NCBI GenBank assembly: GCA_947492955.1
Contig: CANLOV010000002.1
Location: 372,001 to 436,000 of the forward strand
Direction of reading: 5' to 3'
DNA length: 64,000 bases
Source: an uncultured Cellulophaga sp.
GTDB taxonomy: Bacteria; Bacteroidota; Bacteroidia; Flavobacteriales; Flavobacteriaceae
This document shows positions 44,644 through 53,693 of the stretch, in pieces (position 1 is the stretch's first letter; the number at the start of each line of letters is the position of its first letter). The translations under genes were made by a program, and so were the position numbers. The notes below the pieces were generated by a model. It did not search any database and had not been told where the DNA came from. It saw only the letters and a list, made by a program, of their open reading frames with translations.

Positions 44644-44772
44644 TTATTGATTAACATAAATCATTTGTATAGGCCATTCATCAATAGACTTTAGCCCTAA
44701 AGCAGAATGTAATCGCTTTTTTTAACACCAAGTTTCTACCCATTTAAATACAGATAACTTAGCTTGATTTAT
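44644..44772 (-). pseudogene. Fragment of an IS3-family transposase
   Basis: Reading the minus strand, about 42 codons give NQAKLSVFKWVETWC, a stop, then KKRLHSALGLKSIDEW. This is the C-terminal end of the integrase (OrfB) domain of IS3/IS150 elements, whose usual form is W-Y/F-N-x-K-R-L-H-S-A-L-G-Y-x-S. The internal stop and missing rest show it is dead. I found no terminal inverted repeats nearby. Confidence 0.75.
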
Positions 44773-44875
44773 TTAGTATAATAATTTCTCGATTTTTGAC
44801 ATTAATTAATTTTTAAAGATTATAAATATATAATCCTTTTTCTTTATGCCCTGACTAATATATTATGTTCAATTA

Positions 44876-45538
44876 TTACTCCAAACCAAAGTATACGCAA
44901 ATTACAGCAAAGGTGTCAAAAAAACCATGGACAGCAATAACAAACCATAAATCGTATTTGCGCAAGTAAAATATCAGTGCTATAAGCGCACTAACAATAC
45001 CTGTAACTAATTGTCCGGTTATGCCCTGATAACTATGCATAAAGCCGAAAAAGCATGATAATAGGATAATATTAAGTGCAATACTAACTTTGCTTTCTCC
45101 AAAGAATTTTACAAATTGTCGCATAAAATAACCTCTAAAAATAATTTCTTCACCAAACCCTGCAGTTGCCCATACAAATAATATAGCTATTAAACATGCC
45201 GGAAGATTACCTACTAATTCATTAAAAGCAGAATAATCTATAGGTGCTCCTGTGAGTTTTGTAATGCCAGGAACCAATATAAACACATAAAAAGCAAAAA
45301 GTACTGCTGCAACTAATGGCGCGAGTATAAAGATGTTTTTGAATTTGAATTTTTCACGTTGAAATCCAAGTGCAGCAAATGGTTTTCCTTCGTATTCTAT
45401 ATAATTCATTATTACTATTAATATAGAAACAATAATATTTACTATATAAGGAATCTGAATTGGACCATACCATAAAAAGCATATAATTGCAGTAGTGATT
45501 AATGGAATTGTTATTTGTTTTAAACTAAGATTATTCAT
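44876..45538 (-). CDS. CPBP family intramembrane protease
   Basis: A 220-residue membrane protein with about seven hydrophobic helices and the CPBP motifs: FGEEIIFRGYFMRQF (EExxxR), CFFGFMHSYQG with a conserved His and a final AVHGFFDTF with another His. These form the glutamate-histidine active site of the Rce1/CAAX-protease-like family. The role may be peptide processing or self-immunity. The membrane LytTR regulator gene lies 127 bases upstream on the same strand; a functional link is plausible. Confidence 0.83.
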   Translation of the reverse strand: MNNLSLKQITIPLITTAIICFLWYGPIQIPYIVNIIVSILIVIMNYIEYEGKPFAALGFQREKFKFKNIFILAPLVAAVLFAFYVFILVPGITKLTGAPIDYSAFNELVGNLPACLIAILFVWATAGFGEEIIFRGYFMRQFVKFFGESKVSIALNIILLSCFFGFMHSYQGITGQLVTGIVSALIALIFYLRKYDLWFVIAVHGFFDTFAVICVYFGLE

Positions 45539-45665
45539 TTTTTTTGATTTTAAATTCTAAACGAATTAATGACCAAAATCCTTGAAAATCTCTTAAAATA
45601 GGAGTGTTTTTACTGAATGGTAGTAAATTTACAGCTGAATAGTCGGTAGTTTTTAGTATCTCTTG

Positions 45666-46445
45666 TTAAAACCAATCCACAAATGCTTTTCTCTTATAAC
45701 GACTTATATTGATTTTTGTAATTGCATCATTTTCAATAAAGGCTTTTAAGCGAATTCGTAACTTGCCATTTTCAATCTTTTCAATTTGGTCTACCGAGTC
45801 TTTATGAATAATAATTTGCCGATTAGCTCTAAAAAACAATTGATCGTTTATTTTTTCCTCGAGCTCATTTAAAGTAAAATCAGTGGTAATTGTAGTGCCA
45901 TCATTTTGAACAGTATATACAATTTTGTTTTCGCTATAAAAGCACGCAATATTTTCATAGGTAAGCTTTGTCGTTTTAGCTCCACTTTCAATTGTAATTT
46001 CAGCATCTTTTATGGATAGCTTATACAAGCTATATATGTCTTGTGCATATGTTAAGCCTAAAAGAATAAAACTTATCAATAAGGTAATTAGTAGTCCAAT
46101 TAACAAATAATAAAACTCTGGCTGTCCTCCTGCAACTAAATTTATAATAATAAATACAGGAATATAAATGATTGTAATATAAACTAGATTAGAGACCATA
46201 TACCATGAGATAGAGATGATTTCTACTTTTTTAGAGAAATGCTTTTTCTTGTAATATCTAAAATTAAGTTCTGCTATAATTCCAATGAGAATGCATAAAA
46301 GATTGCTCGATAAAAACCCTTCAATGGGGAATCTATACGATTCACCTCCTGGAAAACTTTCACGGTATGCTATATGATTGACTACTAATGAGAAAATTGT
46401 GAATATAATTAGTTGTTTCAACAACCGCCATATTGAATTATTCAT
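45666..46445 (-). CDS. Membrane LytTR-domain transcriptional regulator
   Basis: A 259-residue protein with four hydrophobic helices in the first 150 residues and a C-terminal LytTR DNA-binding domain (about 158-259: ENIACFYSENKIVYTV, FFRANRQIIIHKDSV, INISRYKRKAFVDW). It has no receiver domain, so it belongs to the one-component membrane LytTR group. It lies upstream of a CPBP protease gene. It probably regulates adjacent genes in response to a membrane signal; the target is inferred only from location. Confidence 0.82.
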   Translation of the reverse strand: MNNSIWRLLKQLIIFTIFSLVVNHIAYRESFPGGESYRFPIEGFLSSNLLCILIGIIAELNFRYYKKKHFSKKVEIISISWYMVSNLVYITIIYIPVFIIINLVAGGQPEFYYLLIGLLITLLISFILLGLTYAQDIYSLYKLSIKDAEITIESGAKTTKLTYENIACFYSENKIVYTVQNDGTTITTDFTLNELEEKINDQLFFRANRQIIIHKDSVDQIEKIENGKLRIRLKAFIENDAITKINISRYKRKAFVDWF

Positions 46446-46612
46446 AAATAAACATCACTTTTTTTTAACGCTATTCTTAGCTGATTGTAAAGTATTCATA
46501 TTATTAGAAACTCTTTATTATTGGTAAAACTTCTCTATTCCATTTTTGTTATAACAATTTGAGGAAAAAATAAATAACAATATCAACATTTGTTTCGTTC
46601 TAACTTTTTAAC

Positions 46613-47581
46613 CTAAATTTCTGGTTTACCAACATGAAAAATTGCATCTCCCTGATTTACAACTGCCTGATTATTTACACAAAAAACATAACCATTATAG
46701 GGAGCTTTTATTTCTTTATTATAATTACCATAAGTATCTGTTACAATACCTAGAACCTGCCCTTTTTCTATTTGGCTACCATTCATAATTTTTGGGATAA
46801 ACATACCTGCTGTAGGAGCTCTTAACCATTTTCTTTGGGTAAGCTCTATAGTTTTATCTTCTTCGTTTCCTTTTTTAGCTATTATAACTTTAAAATACGC
46901 TAATACATTTAAAATTCCTTTAATACCTTCTTGTATAGAAAAATCATCAAAACGCATGCTTTCTCCTGCTTCGTAAACAATAGTTGGCACTCCTTTTTTA
47001 TAAGCCTCTTTACGAAAAGATTTACTAATTAAATCGGATGAAAAAGTAAATGGCGCCTTAAAAATTTCGGCTAGTTTTTTACTACTCTTATCTTCTTTTG
47101 TGTACCTTATTTGCGGAAAATTTTCTCGCCTTCCGCCTCCAGTATGCAAATCTATTCCAAAATCTACCTGTGGCAATATTTGTGAAGTGTAATGATAAGC
47201 TATTCTGCCCGCCATAGAACCATTTTTAGCTCCTGGAAAACTTCTATTCACATCTTTACCATCTGGAACATCTCTAGAAAAATGTAAAAAACCAAAAACA
47301 TTTAAAAGCGGCACCACTATAACAGCACCACATTCTATTTTAAATAATTTATGATGCAGCATACGCCTTAATATTTCTATTCCATTTATCTCATCACCAT
47401 GTAAACCTGCTTGTAGCAAAATAGTTGGCCCTGGATTTTTAGCATTAAAAACATATACCGGAATATCTATTAAGGTCCCTGTTGGCAGCCTATCAATATT
47501 AATTTTAAGTAATTTATCTTCTCCCGGAGCTACCTTTTCTCCTGAAATTATAATTGTTTTATTTTCTTCTTTTATGTCCAT
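46613..47581 (-). CDS. Succinylglutamate desuccinylase/aspartoacylase family protein
   Basis: A 322-residue zinc amidohydrolase of the M14-like AstE/ASPA family. The metal-site motif is GLHGDEINGIEIL, followed by NVFGFLHFSRDVPDGKDVNRSFPG, DFGIDLHTGGGRR and VYEAGESMRF with a catalytic Glu (partial quotes). A C-terminal beta-barrel carries the family PxxG-type WLRAPTAGMF segment. It overlaps the rimK-like gene by 23 bases, and the pair probably form an operon. The family normally removes an acyl or amino-acid group from an amide. Confidence 0.85.
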   Translation of the reverse strand: MDIKEENKTIIISGEKVAPGEDKLLKINIDRLPTGTLIDIPVYVFNAKNPGPTILLQAGLHGDEINGIEILRRMLHHKLFKIECGAVIVVPLLNVFGFLHFSRDVPDGKDVNRSFPGAKNGSMAGRIAYHYTSQILPQVDFGIDLHTGGGRRENFPQIRYTKEDKSSKKLAEIFKAPFTFSSDLISKSFRKEAYKKGVPTIVYEAGESMRFDDFSIQEGIKGILNVLAYFKVIIAKKGNEEDKTIELTQRKWLRAPTAGMFIPKIMNGSQIEKGQVLGIVTDTYGNYNKEIKAPYNGYVFCVNNQAVVNQGDAIFHVGKPEI

Positions 47582-48449
47582 TATTTTCTATATACAGAAT
47601 AATTTCTTTTGCCACATTTACCCCAGTAGCAGCTTCTATACCCTGCAAACCTGGAGAAGCATTTACTTCTATAAGTAAAGGTCCTTTTTTAGACCTTATT
47701 AAATCTACACCTGCTACCCCCAAACCTAATTGTTTTACGGCCATAAGCGCCATATTTTCTTCTTTAGCAGATAATTTTACCTTTTCTGTTATACCGCCTC
47801 TATGCACATTAGACCTAAAATCATCTTTAACACTTTTACGTTTCATGCTGGCAATTATTTTTTGGCCAACAACAAAAATGCGAATATCCTCTCCATTAGC
47901 TTCTTCTATATATTCTTGCATAAGAATATCAGCATCCATCTTATAAAAAGTATCTATAATAGATTTAGCAGACTTATCGGTTTCTGCTAATATTACTCCA
48001 AGACCTTGAGTTCCTTCTAATAATTTTATAATAACTGGAGCACCTCCTAAAAGATGAATTTGTTGCTCAATAGTATCTGGGTTAATAGAAAATAAGCTTT
48101 CCGGAATCGGAATACCTTTTTGGGTCATTATTTGTAGCGTAAGAACTTTATCTCTAGCTCTTAAAATAGATAAAGAGCGAGCAGTACTAAAAACATTATT
48201 AGCTTCAAATTGCTTTACAATAGCACTACCATGCTTTGTATATTTTACACCAATTCTAGGTACAACAACATCAAACTCATCTATAATATCTTCGCCTTTA
48301 TATATTATCTGAGGGGCTCTTCTTCCAATTTTAACATTACACTTGGTATAATCTATGTGTTCTATATAATGCCCTCGTTTTTCTGCTTCTTCTGCTATTC
48401 TATTGGTAGAATACACTTGCATGCTAAGGGACAACAATCCAATATCCAT
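47559..48449 (-). CDS. rimK: RimK-like ATP-grasp ligase
   Basis: A 296-residue ATP-grasp enzyme starting MDIGLLSLSMQVYSTNRIAE. Typical RimK features are DVVVPRIGVKYTKHGSA, PVIIKLLEGTQGLGV (the grasp loop), ADILMQEYIEEANGEDIRIFV and LLIEVNASPGLQGIEAATG (metal-binding Asn and Glu). Quoted strings are parts of longer motifs. RimK adds glutamate to the C-terminus of ribosomal protein S6 or makes polyglutamate. The downstream gene overlaps it and encodes a hydrolase of the aspartoacylase type. The substrate here is not proven. Confidence 0.88.
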   Translation of the reverse strand: MDIGLLSLSMQVYSTNRIAEEAEKRGHYIEHIDYTKCNVKIGRRAPQIIYKGEDIIDEFDVVVPRIGVKYTKHGSAIVKQFEANNVFSTARSLSILRARDKVLTLQIMTQKGIPIPESLFSINPDTIEQQIHLLGGAPVIIKLLEGTQGLGVILAETDKSAKSIIDTFYKMDADILMQEYIEEANGEDIRIFVVGQKIIASMKRKSVKDDFRSNVHRGGITEKVKLSAKEENMALMAVKQLGLGVAGVDLIRSKKGPLLIEVNASPGLQGIEAATGVNVAKEIILYIENNGHKRRK

Positions 48450-48634
48450 ACTATAGATTTAATTTACAATGTAATATCGTACAAAAACATAATACTGCAA
48501 AGCTCTCTAAAATAATATTTCTTATTTGTTTCATGTTTTTATTCATTAAATATGTTTTTAGCCTCAAAAAATAAACAGTTTAATAAGATGTTATCTTTAC
48601 TAAGTATAAATACTGAGTTAAAATAAAACAAAGT

Positions 48635-48665
48635 TTGTGAGTCAGCCGTTTGTGCTGTAACTTTG
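48635..48665 (+). promoter_or_regulatory. Promoter of sdhCAB
   Basis: TTG (48635-48637), a 20-base spacer and TAACTTTG (48658-48665) fit TTG-N17-23-TAnnTTTG, 18 bases before the sdhC ATG. Confidence 0.65.
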
Positions 48666-48683
48666 CCCAAAAATAAATAACCA

Positions 48684-49361
48684 ATGAGTGGATTTTTTAA
48701 CTCTTCTATAGGTAGAAAGATAGCAATGGCTCTTTCTGCTTTATTTCTAATGTTCTTTTTATTGCAACATTTAGCTATTAACATTTTATCTGTTTTTAGC
48801 CCAGACACTTTTAATGAAGTTTCTCATTTTATGGGAACTAATCCTTTAGTCCAGTATGCTTTACAACCTGTATTACTTTTTGGAGTTATATTCCATTTTG
48901 TAATGGGTTTTATTTTAGAAATAAAAAATAAAAAGGCAAGAACTGTAAAGTATGCCAAAAATAATGGCGCAGCTAATTCTACTTGGATGAGTAGAAATAT
49001 GATTTATAGTGGACTATTTATCCTTATTTTCATGATTATTCACTTTTTAGATTTCTGGATTCCAGAAATAAACACAAAGTATATTGTTGGTGATATGTCT
49101 GGACAATTACCAAACGGAGAAGGATTTCGTTATTACGAAGAATTGGTTCATAAATTTGAACCTATTTGGCGTGTGGCATTATACTGCATAGGATTTGTTT
49201 TCTTATCGCTACACTTATTACACGGTTTTAATTCTGCTTTCCAATCTGTGGGGGCAAACAATAAATATACAAAAGGATTGAAAACATTCAGTAAAATTTA
49301 TTCAATAGGTATACCTGTTGGATTTATCCTTATTGCTTTAGTTCATCATATCTGTCACTAA
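48684..49361 (+). CDS. sdhC: Succinate dehydrogenase cytochrome b subunit
   Basis: A 225-residue membrane protein with five hydrophobic helices. Conserved histidines for two hemes are present, for example LLQHLAIN, FGVIFHFVMG, MIIHFLDFW, LLHGFNSAF and LVHHICH. This is the Bacteroidota type B quinone-binding cytochrome b558 that anchors SdhA and SdhB without a second small subunit. It carries electrons to menaquinone. It is the first gene of sdhC-sdhA-sdhB, with a strong promoter. Confidence 0.93.
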   Translation: MSGFFNSSIGRKIAMALSALFLMFFLLQHLAINILSVFSPDTFNEVSHFMGTNPLVQYALQPVLLFGVIFHFVMGFILEIKNKKARTVKYAKNNGAANSTWMSRNMIYSGLFILIFMIIHFLDFWIPEINTKYIVGDMSGQLPNGEGFRYYEELVHKFEPIWRVALYCIGFVFLSLHLLHGFNSAFQSVGANNKYTKGLKTFSKIYSIGIPVGFILIALVHHICH

Positions 49362-49373
49362 TAATACAATACT

Positions 49374-51389
49374 ATGTCTGTATTAGATTCAAAAGTACCT
49401 AAAGGCCCATTAAAAGATAAATGGACCGATTATAAAGACCATATCGATTTAGTAAACCCTGCCAACAAACGTAATATAGACGTTATTGTTGTTGGTACTG
49501 GTTTAGCAGGTGGTTCTGCATCTGCAACTTTAGCAGAGTTAGGGTATAATGTAAAAGCATTTTGTTACCAAGATTCTCCTCGTAGAGCACACTCTATTGC
49601 AGCTCAAGGAGGTATTAATGCTGCTAAAAATTACCAAGGAGATGGCGATTCTACCTACCGTTTATTTTACGATACAGTTAAAGGTGGCGATTACCGTTCT
49701 CGTGAAGCTAATGTATATCGTTTAGCAGAAGTATCTGCTAACATTATAGATCAATGTGTAGCACAAGGTGTTCCTTTTGCTCGTGATTATGGTGGGTTAT
49801 TAGATAACCGCTCTTTTGGTGGTGTATTAGTTTCTCGTACTTTTTATGCAAAAGGACAAACAGGGCAACAATTATTGCTAGGGGCTTATTCTGCAATGAA
49901 CAGACAAATTGCGCGTGGTAAAATAACTATGAACAACAGACACGAAATGTTAGATGTTGTTAAGGTTAATGGCAAAGCGCGTGGTATAATTGCTCGTAAT
50001 TTAATTACAGGAGAAATAGAGCGCCACTCTGCGCATGCTGTAGTAATTGCTTCTGGTGGTTATGGTAATGTATATTTCTTATCTACCAACGCTATGGGGT
50101 CTAACACCACTGCTGCTTGGAAAATACACAAAAAGGGAGCATTCTTTGCAAACCCTTGTTATACACAAATACACCCTACATGTATTCCTCGTTCCGGAGA
50201 TTATCAGTCTAAATTAACATTAATGTCTGAGTCTTTACGTAATGATGGACGTATATGGGTACCTAAAAATATAGAAGACGTAAAAGCCATAAGAGAAGGC
50301 AGTAAAAAACCAACTGATTTATCTGAAGACGAACGCGATTATTACTTAGAGCGTCGTTACCCAGCTTTTGGTAACTTAGTACCACGTGATGTTGCTTCTA
50401 GAGCTGCTAAAGAACGTTGCGATGCTGGTTATGGTGTTAATGCTACTGGCGAAGCTGTTTATTTAGATTTTGCTTCTGCGATAACACGTTACGGAAAAGA
50501 ACAAGCAAAAATACAAGGTATAACAAACGCTTCTGAAGCTAAGATATACGAGTTAGGACAAGCAATTGTAGAAGCAAAGTATGGTAACTTGTTTCAAATG
50601 TATGAGAAAATTGTAGATCAAAATCCATACAAAACACCAATGATGATATACCCAGCTGTACATTATACTATGGGTGGTATTTGGGTAGATTACAATTTAA
50701 TGACTACAATTCCTGGTTGTTATGCAATTGGTGAGGCTAATTTCTCTGACCATGGAGCTAACAGATTAGGAGCTTCTGCCTTAATGCAAGGTTTGGCAGA
50801 TGGTTACTTTGTATTGCCTTATACTATAGGTGATTATTTATCTGATGATATTAGAACAGGTAAAATAGCTACTGACACACCAGAATTTGATGCTGCAGAA
50901 AAAGAAGTTAAAGAACGTTTAGAATTCTTTACCACTAATAAAGGAGAACATTCTGTTGATTATTACCACAAAAAATTAGGTAAAATTATGTGGGATAAAT
51001 GTGGAATGTCTCGTAATGCCGAAGGTTTAAAAGAAGCTATGACAGAAATTAAAGCTTTACGCGAAGATTTCTGGAAAAATGTTTCTGTTCCTGGTGGAGC
51101 AAATGAAATGAATCCTGAGTTAGAAAAAGCAGGCAGAGTAGCAGATTTCTTAGAACTAGGAGAACTGTTTGCTAAAGATGCTTTAACACGTGAAGAATCT
51201 TGTGGTGGTCACTTTAGAGAAGAATCTGTAGAGTTAGATGGAGAACAAGAAGGAGAAGCAAAACGTAACGATACCGATTTTGCATTTGTTTCTGCTTGGG
51301 AATATAAAGGAGAGCCTTCAGATGCTGTTTTACATAAAGAAGAGCTAGAATTTAACGATATAGAATTAAAGCAAAGAAGTTATAAATAA
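49374..51389 (+). CDS. sdhA: Succinate dehydrogenase/fumarate reductase flavoprotein subunit
   Basis: A 671-residue flavoprotein. The dinucleotide-binding motif is [13 protein letters not shown], the covalent FAD histidine is in [16 protein letters not shown], the substrate site includes [10 protein letters not shown] and the catalytic Arg region, and [17 protein letters not shown] lies near the end of the FAD domain. A long helical C-terminal domain follows, ending in [14 protein letters not shown]. It oxidises succinate to fumarate at the inner face of the cytoplasmic membrane. It follows sdhC by 12 bases. The sdhB gene follows after a 71-base gap with inverted repeats. Confidence 0.96.
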   Translation: MSVLDSKVPKGPLKDKWTDYKDHIDLVNPANKRNIDVIVVGTGLAGGSASATLAELGYNVKAFCYQDSPRRAHSIAAQGGINAAKNYQGDGDSTYRLFYDTVKGGDYRSREANVYRLAEVSANIIDQCVAQGVPFARDYGGLLDNRSFGGVLVSRTFYAKGQTGQQLLLGAYSAMNRQIARGKITMNNRHEMLDVVKVNGKARGIIARNLITGEIERHSAHAVVIASGGYGNVYFLSTNAMGSNTTAAWKIHKKGAFFANPCYTQIHPTCIPRSGDYQSKLTLMSESLRNDGRIWVPKNIEDVKAIREGSKKPTDLSEDERDYYLERRYPAFGNLVPRDVASRAAKERCDAGYGVNATGEAVYLDFASAITRYGKEQAKIQGITNASEAKIYELGQAIVEAKYGNLFQMYEKIVDQNPYKTPMMIYPAVHYTMGGIWVDYNLMTTIPGCYAIGEANFSDHGANRLGASALMQGLADGYFVLPYTIGDYLSDDIRTGKIATDTPEFDAAEKEVKERLEFFTTNKGEHSVDYYHKKLGKIMWDKCGMSRNAEGLKEAMTEIKALREDFWKNVSVPGGANEMNPELEKAGRVADFLELGELFAKDALTREESCGGHFREESVELDGEQEGEAKRNDTDFAFVSAWEYKGEPSDAVLHKEELEFNDIELKQRSYK

Positions 51390-51454
51390 TAGTATTGAGA
51401 TATTAGATGTGAGCAGCAAATTACTCACTACTTAATACTCATTACTCAATACTA
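51390..51454. repeat. Inverted-repeat-bounded spacer between sdhA and sdhB
   Basis: TAGTATTGAG (51390-51399) and CTCAATACTA (51445-51454) are perfect inverted repeats. Between them are degenerate direct units such as TTACTCACTACTTAATACTC and ATTACTCAATAC. The first arm starts right at the sdhA stop. It could be a scar of a removed small insertion or a hairpin that balances sdhA and sdhB expression. See the findings for its possible link to the four-helix-bundle elements. Confidence 0.6.
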
Positions 51455-51460
51455 AAAAGT

Positions 51461-52207
51461 ATGAATCTTACATTAAAAATCTGGAGACAAAAAAGCCCTG
51501 AAAAAAAAGGGAAAATGGTTGACTACAAAGTAACCGATATCTCCGAACATATGTCTTTCTTAGAAATGATGGATGTTTTAAACGAACAACTTATCAATTC
51601 TGGAGAAGAACCCGTTGCATTTGACCATGATTGTCGTGAAGGAATTTGTGGAATGTGTTCTATGTATATTAATGGTGAAGCTCATGGGCCAGACAGAGGC
51701 GTTACTACATGCCAATTACACATGCGTATGTTTAAAGATGGTGATACTATTACAATAGAACCATTTAGAGCAACTGCATTTCCTGTATTAAAAGATTTAG
51801 TAGTAGACAGAAGCTCTTTTGACCGCATACAACATGCAGGCGGATACATATCTGTAAACACATCTGGTAATACACAAGATGCAAATGCAACTCCTATTTC
51901 TAAACACGATGCTGATGAAGCTATGGATGCTGCAACTTGTATTGGTTGTGGTGCTTGTGTGGCAAGTTGTAAAAACTCTTCTGCAATGCTATTTGTAGGT
52001 GCTAAAGTATCTCAATATGCATTATTGCCTCAAGGGCAAGTAGAGGCCGTAGATCGTGTTAAAAACATGGTTGCACAAATGGATTTAGAAGGTTTTGGAA
52101 ACTGTACAAACACTGGTGCTTGTGAAGTAGAATGTCCTAAAGGAATTTCTTTAGAAAATATAGCTAGAATGAACCGTGAGTTTTTAAGTGCAAACTTAAA
52201 AGGCTAA
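51461..52207 (+). CDS. sdhB: Succinate dehydrogenase/fumarate reductase iron-sulfur subunit
   Basis: A 248-residue protein with three clusters readable in order. The [2Fe-2S] ligands are in CREGICGMC and the later TTCQLH, the [4Fe-4S] site is [11 protein letters not shown], and the final site has [14 protein letters not shown]. It carries electrons from FAD to the cytochrome b. It is the last gene of sdhCAB, and a palindromic terminator follows. The start ATG follows a 6-base A/G-rich stretch. Confidence 0.95.
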   Translation: MNLTLKIWRQKSPEKKGKMVDYKVTDISEHMSFLEMMDVLNEQLINSGEEPVAFDHDCREGICGMCSMYINGEAHGPDRGVTTCQLHMRMFKDGDTITIEPFRATAFPVLKDLVVDRSSFDRIQHAGGYISVNTSGNTQDANATPISKHDADEAMDAATCIGCGACVASCKNSSAMLFVGAKVSQYALLPQGQVEAVDRVKNMVAQMDLEGFGNCTNTGACEVECPKGISLENIARMNREFLSANLKG

Positions 52208-52230
52208 ACCACAACATACTACAAAAAATT

Positions 52231-52266
52231 AAACCATAAATTCTATTAATAGAATTTATGGTTTTT
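52231..52266. terminator. 17-bp palindromic bidirectional terminator
   Basis: AAACCATAAATTCTATT and AATAGAATTTATGGTTT form a perfect palindrome (52231-52264), followed by T6 on the plus strand. It ends sdhCAB and may also end the convergent XRE gene. Confidence 0.85.
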
Positions 52267-52982
52267 TAATATAAGTCTATCTGCTTTTTAACCACCATAA
52301 ACAACTGTTTTACAGCTTGTAAATCAATGGTGAAATCTGAAAATTCTGGAGAAGTATTTAAACTGTGGCAAGTTATAGTATCGTCTTCTGTATTATAATT
52401 CACAATTTGCTTACACATAATAATATTATCATATACTATAACCCAATACGGATTATTAGTATATGCTGCTATAAATTCCTTTTTAGTTAGCAACTTACCG
52501 TAAACAATTGATTTTTCTGGAAAGCTATTTAACAACCCATTACTCATAGCATTATTAGTAATCTCAAAAGCCGTATAAAACCCATCTGATAAACTATTAT
52601 GCATAAAGTCTACGTACGGGAGCTCACTAATAAATTTATCATTATTAAACTCTCTTGTGTATTTTTCCTGAATTTCTCTACAAATTAGAGGTACATTTAT
52701 GATATACGTATTTACATAAGGCACCCTAACGTTATTCTCTACCTTTTCAATTTTCTTTTGCGTATCATAAGCTAATTCGGGTTCTCTAATGTTATTTTCC
52801 ATAGCATATAATTCAGCTATAGTAATATCAAAGAATTGAGCAATTTTTGTAAGGTTTTTTATTGGGATATTAGCATCCTTTTTTTCATAAAGCTGAATTG
52901 TACGTAAACTAACAGCAACGGCTACTGCCAAATCTGTCTGACTTGCATTTTTTTTACGTCTTAATTGCTTTAATATAAACAT
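52266..52982 (-). CDS. XRE family regulator with S24-like C-terminal domain
   Basis: A 238-residue protein. The helix-turn-helix is at about 5-60 (KNASQTDLAVAVAVSLRTIQLYEKK), followed by a linker and a C-terminal domain with IREPELAYDTQ, NVPLICREIQEKY, FYTAFEITNNAMSNGL and VYGKLLTKKEFIAAYTNNPYWVIVYDN, which resembles the LexA/CI-type S24 fold. I see no clear Ser-Lys catalytic dyad, so it may be a non-cleaving repressor. It is divergent from a small protein gene with several dyads between, and probably represses that gene and itself. Confidence 0.75.
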   Translation of the reverse strand: MFILKQLRRKKNASQTDLAVAVAVSLRTIQLYEKKDANIPIKNLTKIAQFFDITIAELYAMENNIREPELAYDTQKKIEKVENNVRVPYVNTYIINVPLICREIQEKYTREFNNDKFISELPYVDFMHNSLSDGFYTAFEITNNAMSNGLLNSFPEKSIVYGKLLTKKEFIAAYTNNPYWVIVYDNIIMCKQIVNYNTEDDTITCHSLNTSPEFSDFTIDLQAVKQLFMVVKKQIDLY

Positions 52983-52990
52983 AATATTGT

Positions 52991-53064
52991 ATTATTGCGT
53001 AATAATCTTACATATATTGTTGTATGCGAAATTAAAATTCGCATATTTGTAATTCGATTACAAA
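52991..53064. promoter_or_regulatory. Candidate operator cluster of the XRE regulator
   Basis: Three dyads lie in the 159-base divergent gap: ATTATT-GCGT-AATAAT (52991-53006), TATGCGAA..TTCGCATA (53023-53045) and TTTGTAAT-TCG-ATTACAAA (53046-53064). The core TGCG-A recurs again at 53078 (ATGCGTAACA). The density is unusual for a spacer and suits cooperative repressor sites. Confidence 0.55.
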
Positions 53065-53141
53065 CAAATATAACAAAATGCGTAACAATTTTATGTATCT
53101 CAAAACTTAAGTAATAACACTAACTAAAATTCTTTAAAATT

Positions 53142-53423
53142 ATGTTTAGAAAAGATGATTATGGAAAACCTATTAGCGAAAAACTAGCAACTACATTACG
53201 AAGAAATACAAGTAAAGATGATTATGCAAATGTAGCCGGAAAGACAAATATTAGTTTTTCTACCATAAGAGATGTTGTGTACAGAACTAATAGCTTAACA
53301 AAATCTAACTCAATAGCAATTGCAATACTCATAAAAATTGCATTTGAAAATTCCTTTGCTAAACAATTACTATCCGAAAGTGATAAGCTTTATTTAGATA
53401 ACATACTAAGTAAGCAATTGTAA
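53142..53423 (+). CDS. Small protein divergent from the XRE regulator
   Basis: A 93-residue protein starting MFRKDDYGKPISEKLATTLR. It is rich in Lys, Asn, Ser and Ile, with a likely helix-turn-helix-like stretch (KDDYANVAGKTNISFSTIRDVVYR, shown as two adjoining pieces KDDYANVAGKT and NISFSTIRDVVYR). I do not recognise the family. The gene is divergent from the XRE repressor over the operator cluster and ends at a strong bidirectional terminator. This is a two-gene, phage-like switch layout, but no phage genes are nearby. Confidence 0.6.
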   Translation: MFRKDDYGKPISEKLATTLRRNTSKDDYANVAGKTNISFSTIRDVVYRTNSLTKSNSIAIAILIKIAFENSFAKQLLSESDKLYLDNILSKQL

Positions 53424-53429
53424 AAAATA

Positions 53430-53464
53430 AAAAAGGAGTACGATTCTTAACCGTACTCCTTTTT
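53430..53464. terminator. Bidirectional terminator
   Basis: AAAAGGAGTACG (53431-53442) pairs with CGTACTCCTTTT (53452-53463). It lies 8 bases after the small protein stop and before the convergent small frame at 53486-53584, so it can serve both strands. Confidence 0.8.
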
Positions 53465-53485
53465 AAATGTTTTTTAGAATCAAAA

Positions 53486-53584
53486 CTATAACATAAAAAG
53501 CTTCTTAATTAAAGTTAAGAAACCAGTATAAAAGTTATTTTGATTAACGTAAACTACATCTCCTTGGTTTGTTTCTTGACTCAT
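53486..53584 (-). CDS. Candidate 32-residue small protein
   Basis: On the minus strand an ATG frame encodes MSQETNQGDVVYVNQNNFY followed by TGFLTLIKKLFML, a polar start and a hydrophobic, basic end that could be an amphipathic or membrane segment. A -7-like TATATTTA lies about 45 bases upstream on the minus strand, and the bidirectional terminator at 53430-53464 is just beyond its stop. It fills the gap downstream of the CoA transferase operon. Coding status is not proven. Confidence 0.45.
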   Translation of the reverse strand: MSQETNQGDVVYVNQNNFYTGFLTLIKKLFML

Positions 53585-53693
53585 TTTGATTGTTGATTAG
53601 GGTAATGCTTAAATATAATAAACTATTATCGATAAACGGTATAATTTGTTCGATATTGCCCCTTAATAACAAAAATTTGACAGTCTGTTAATT

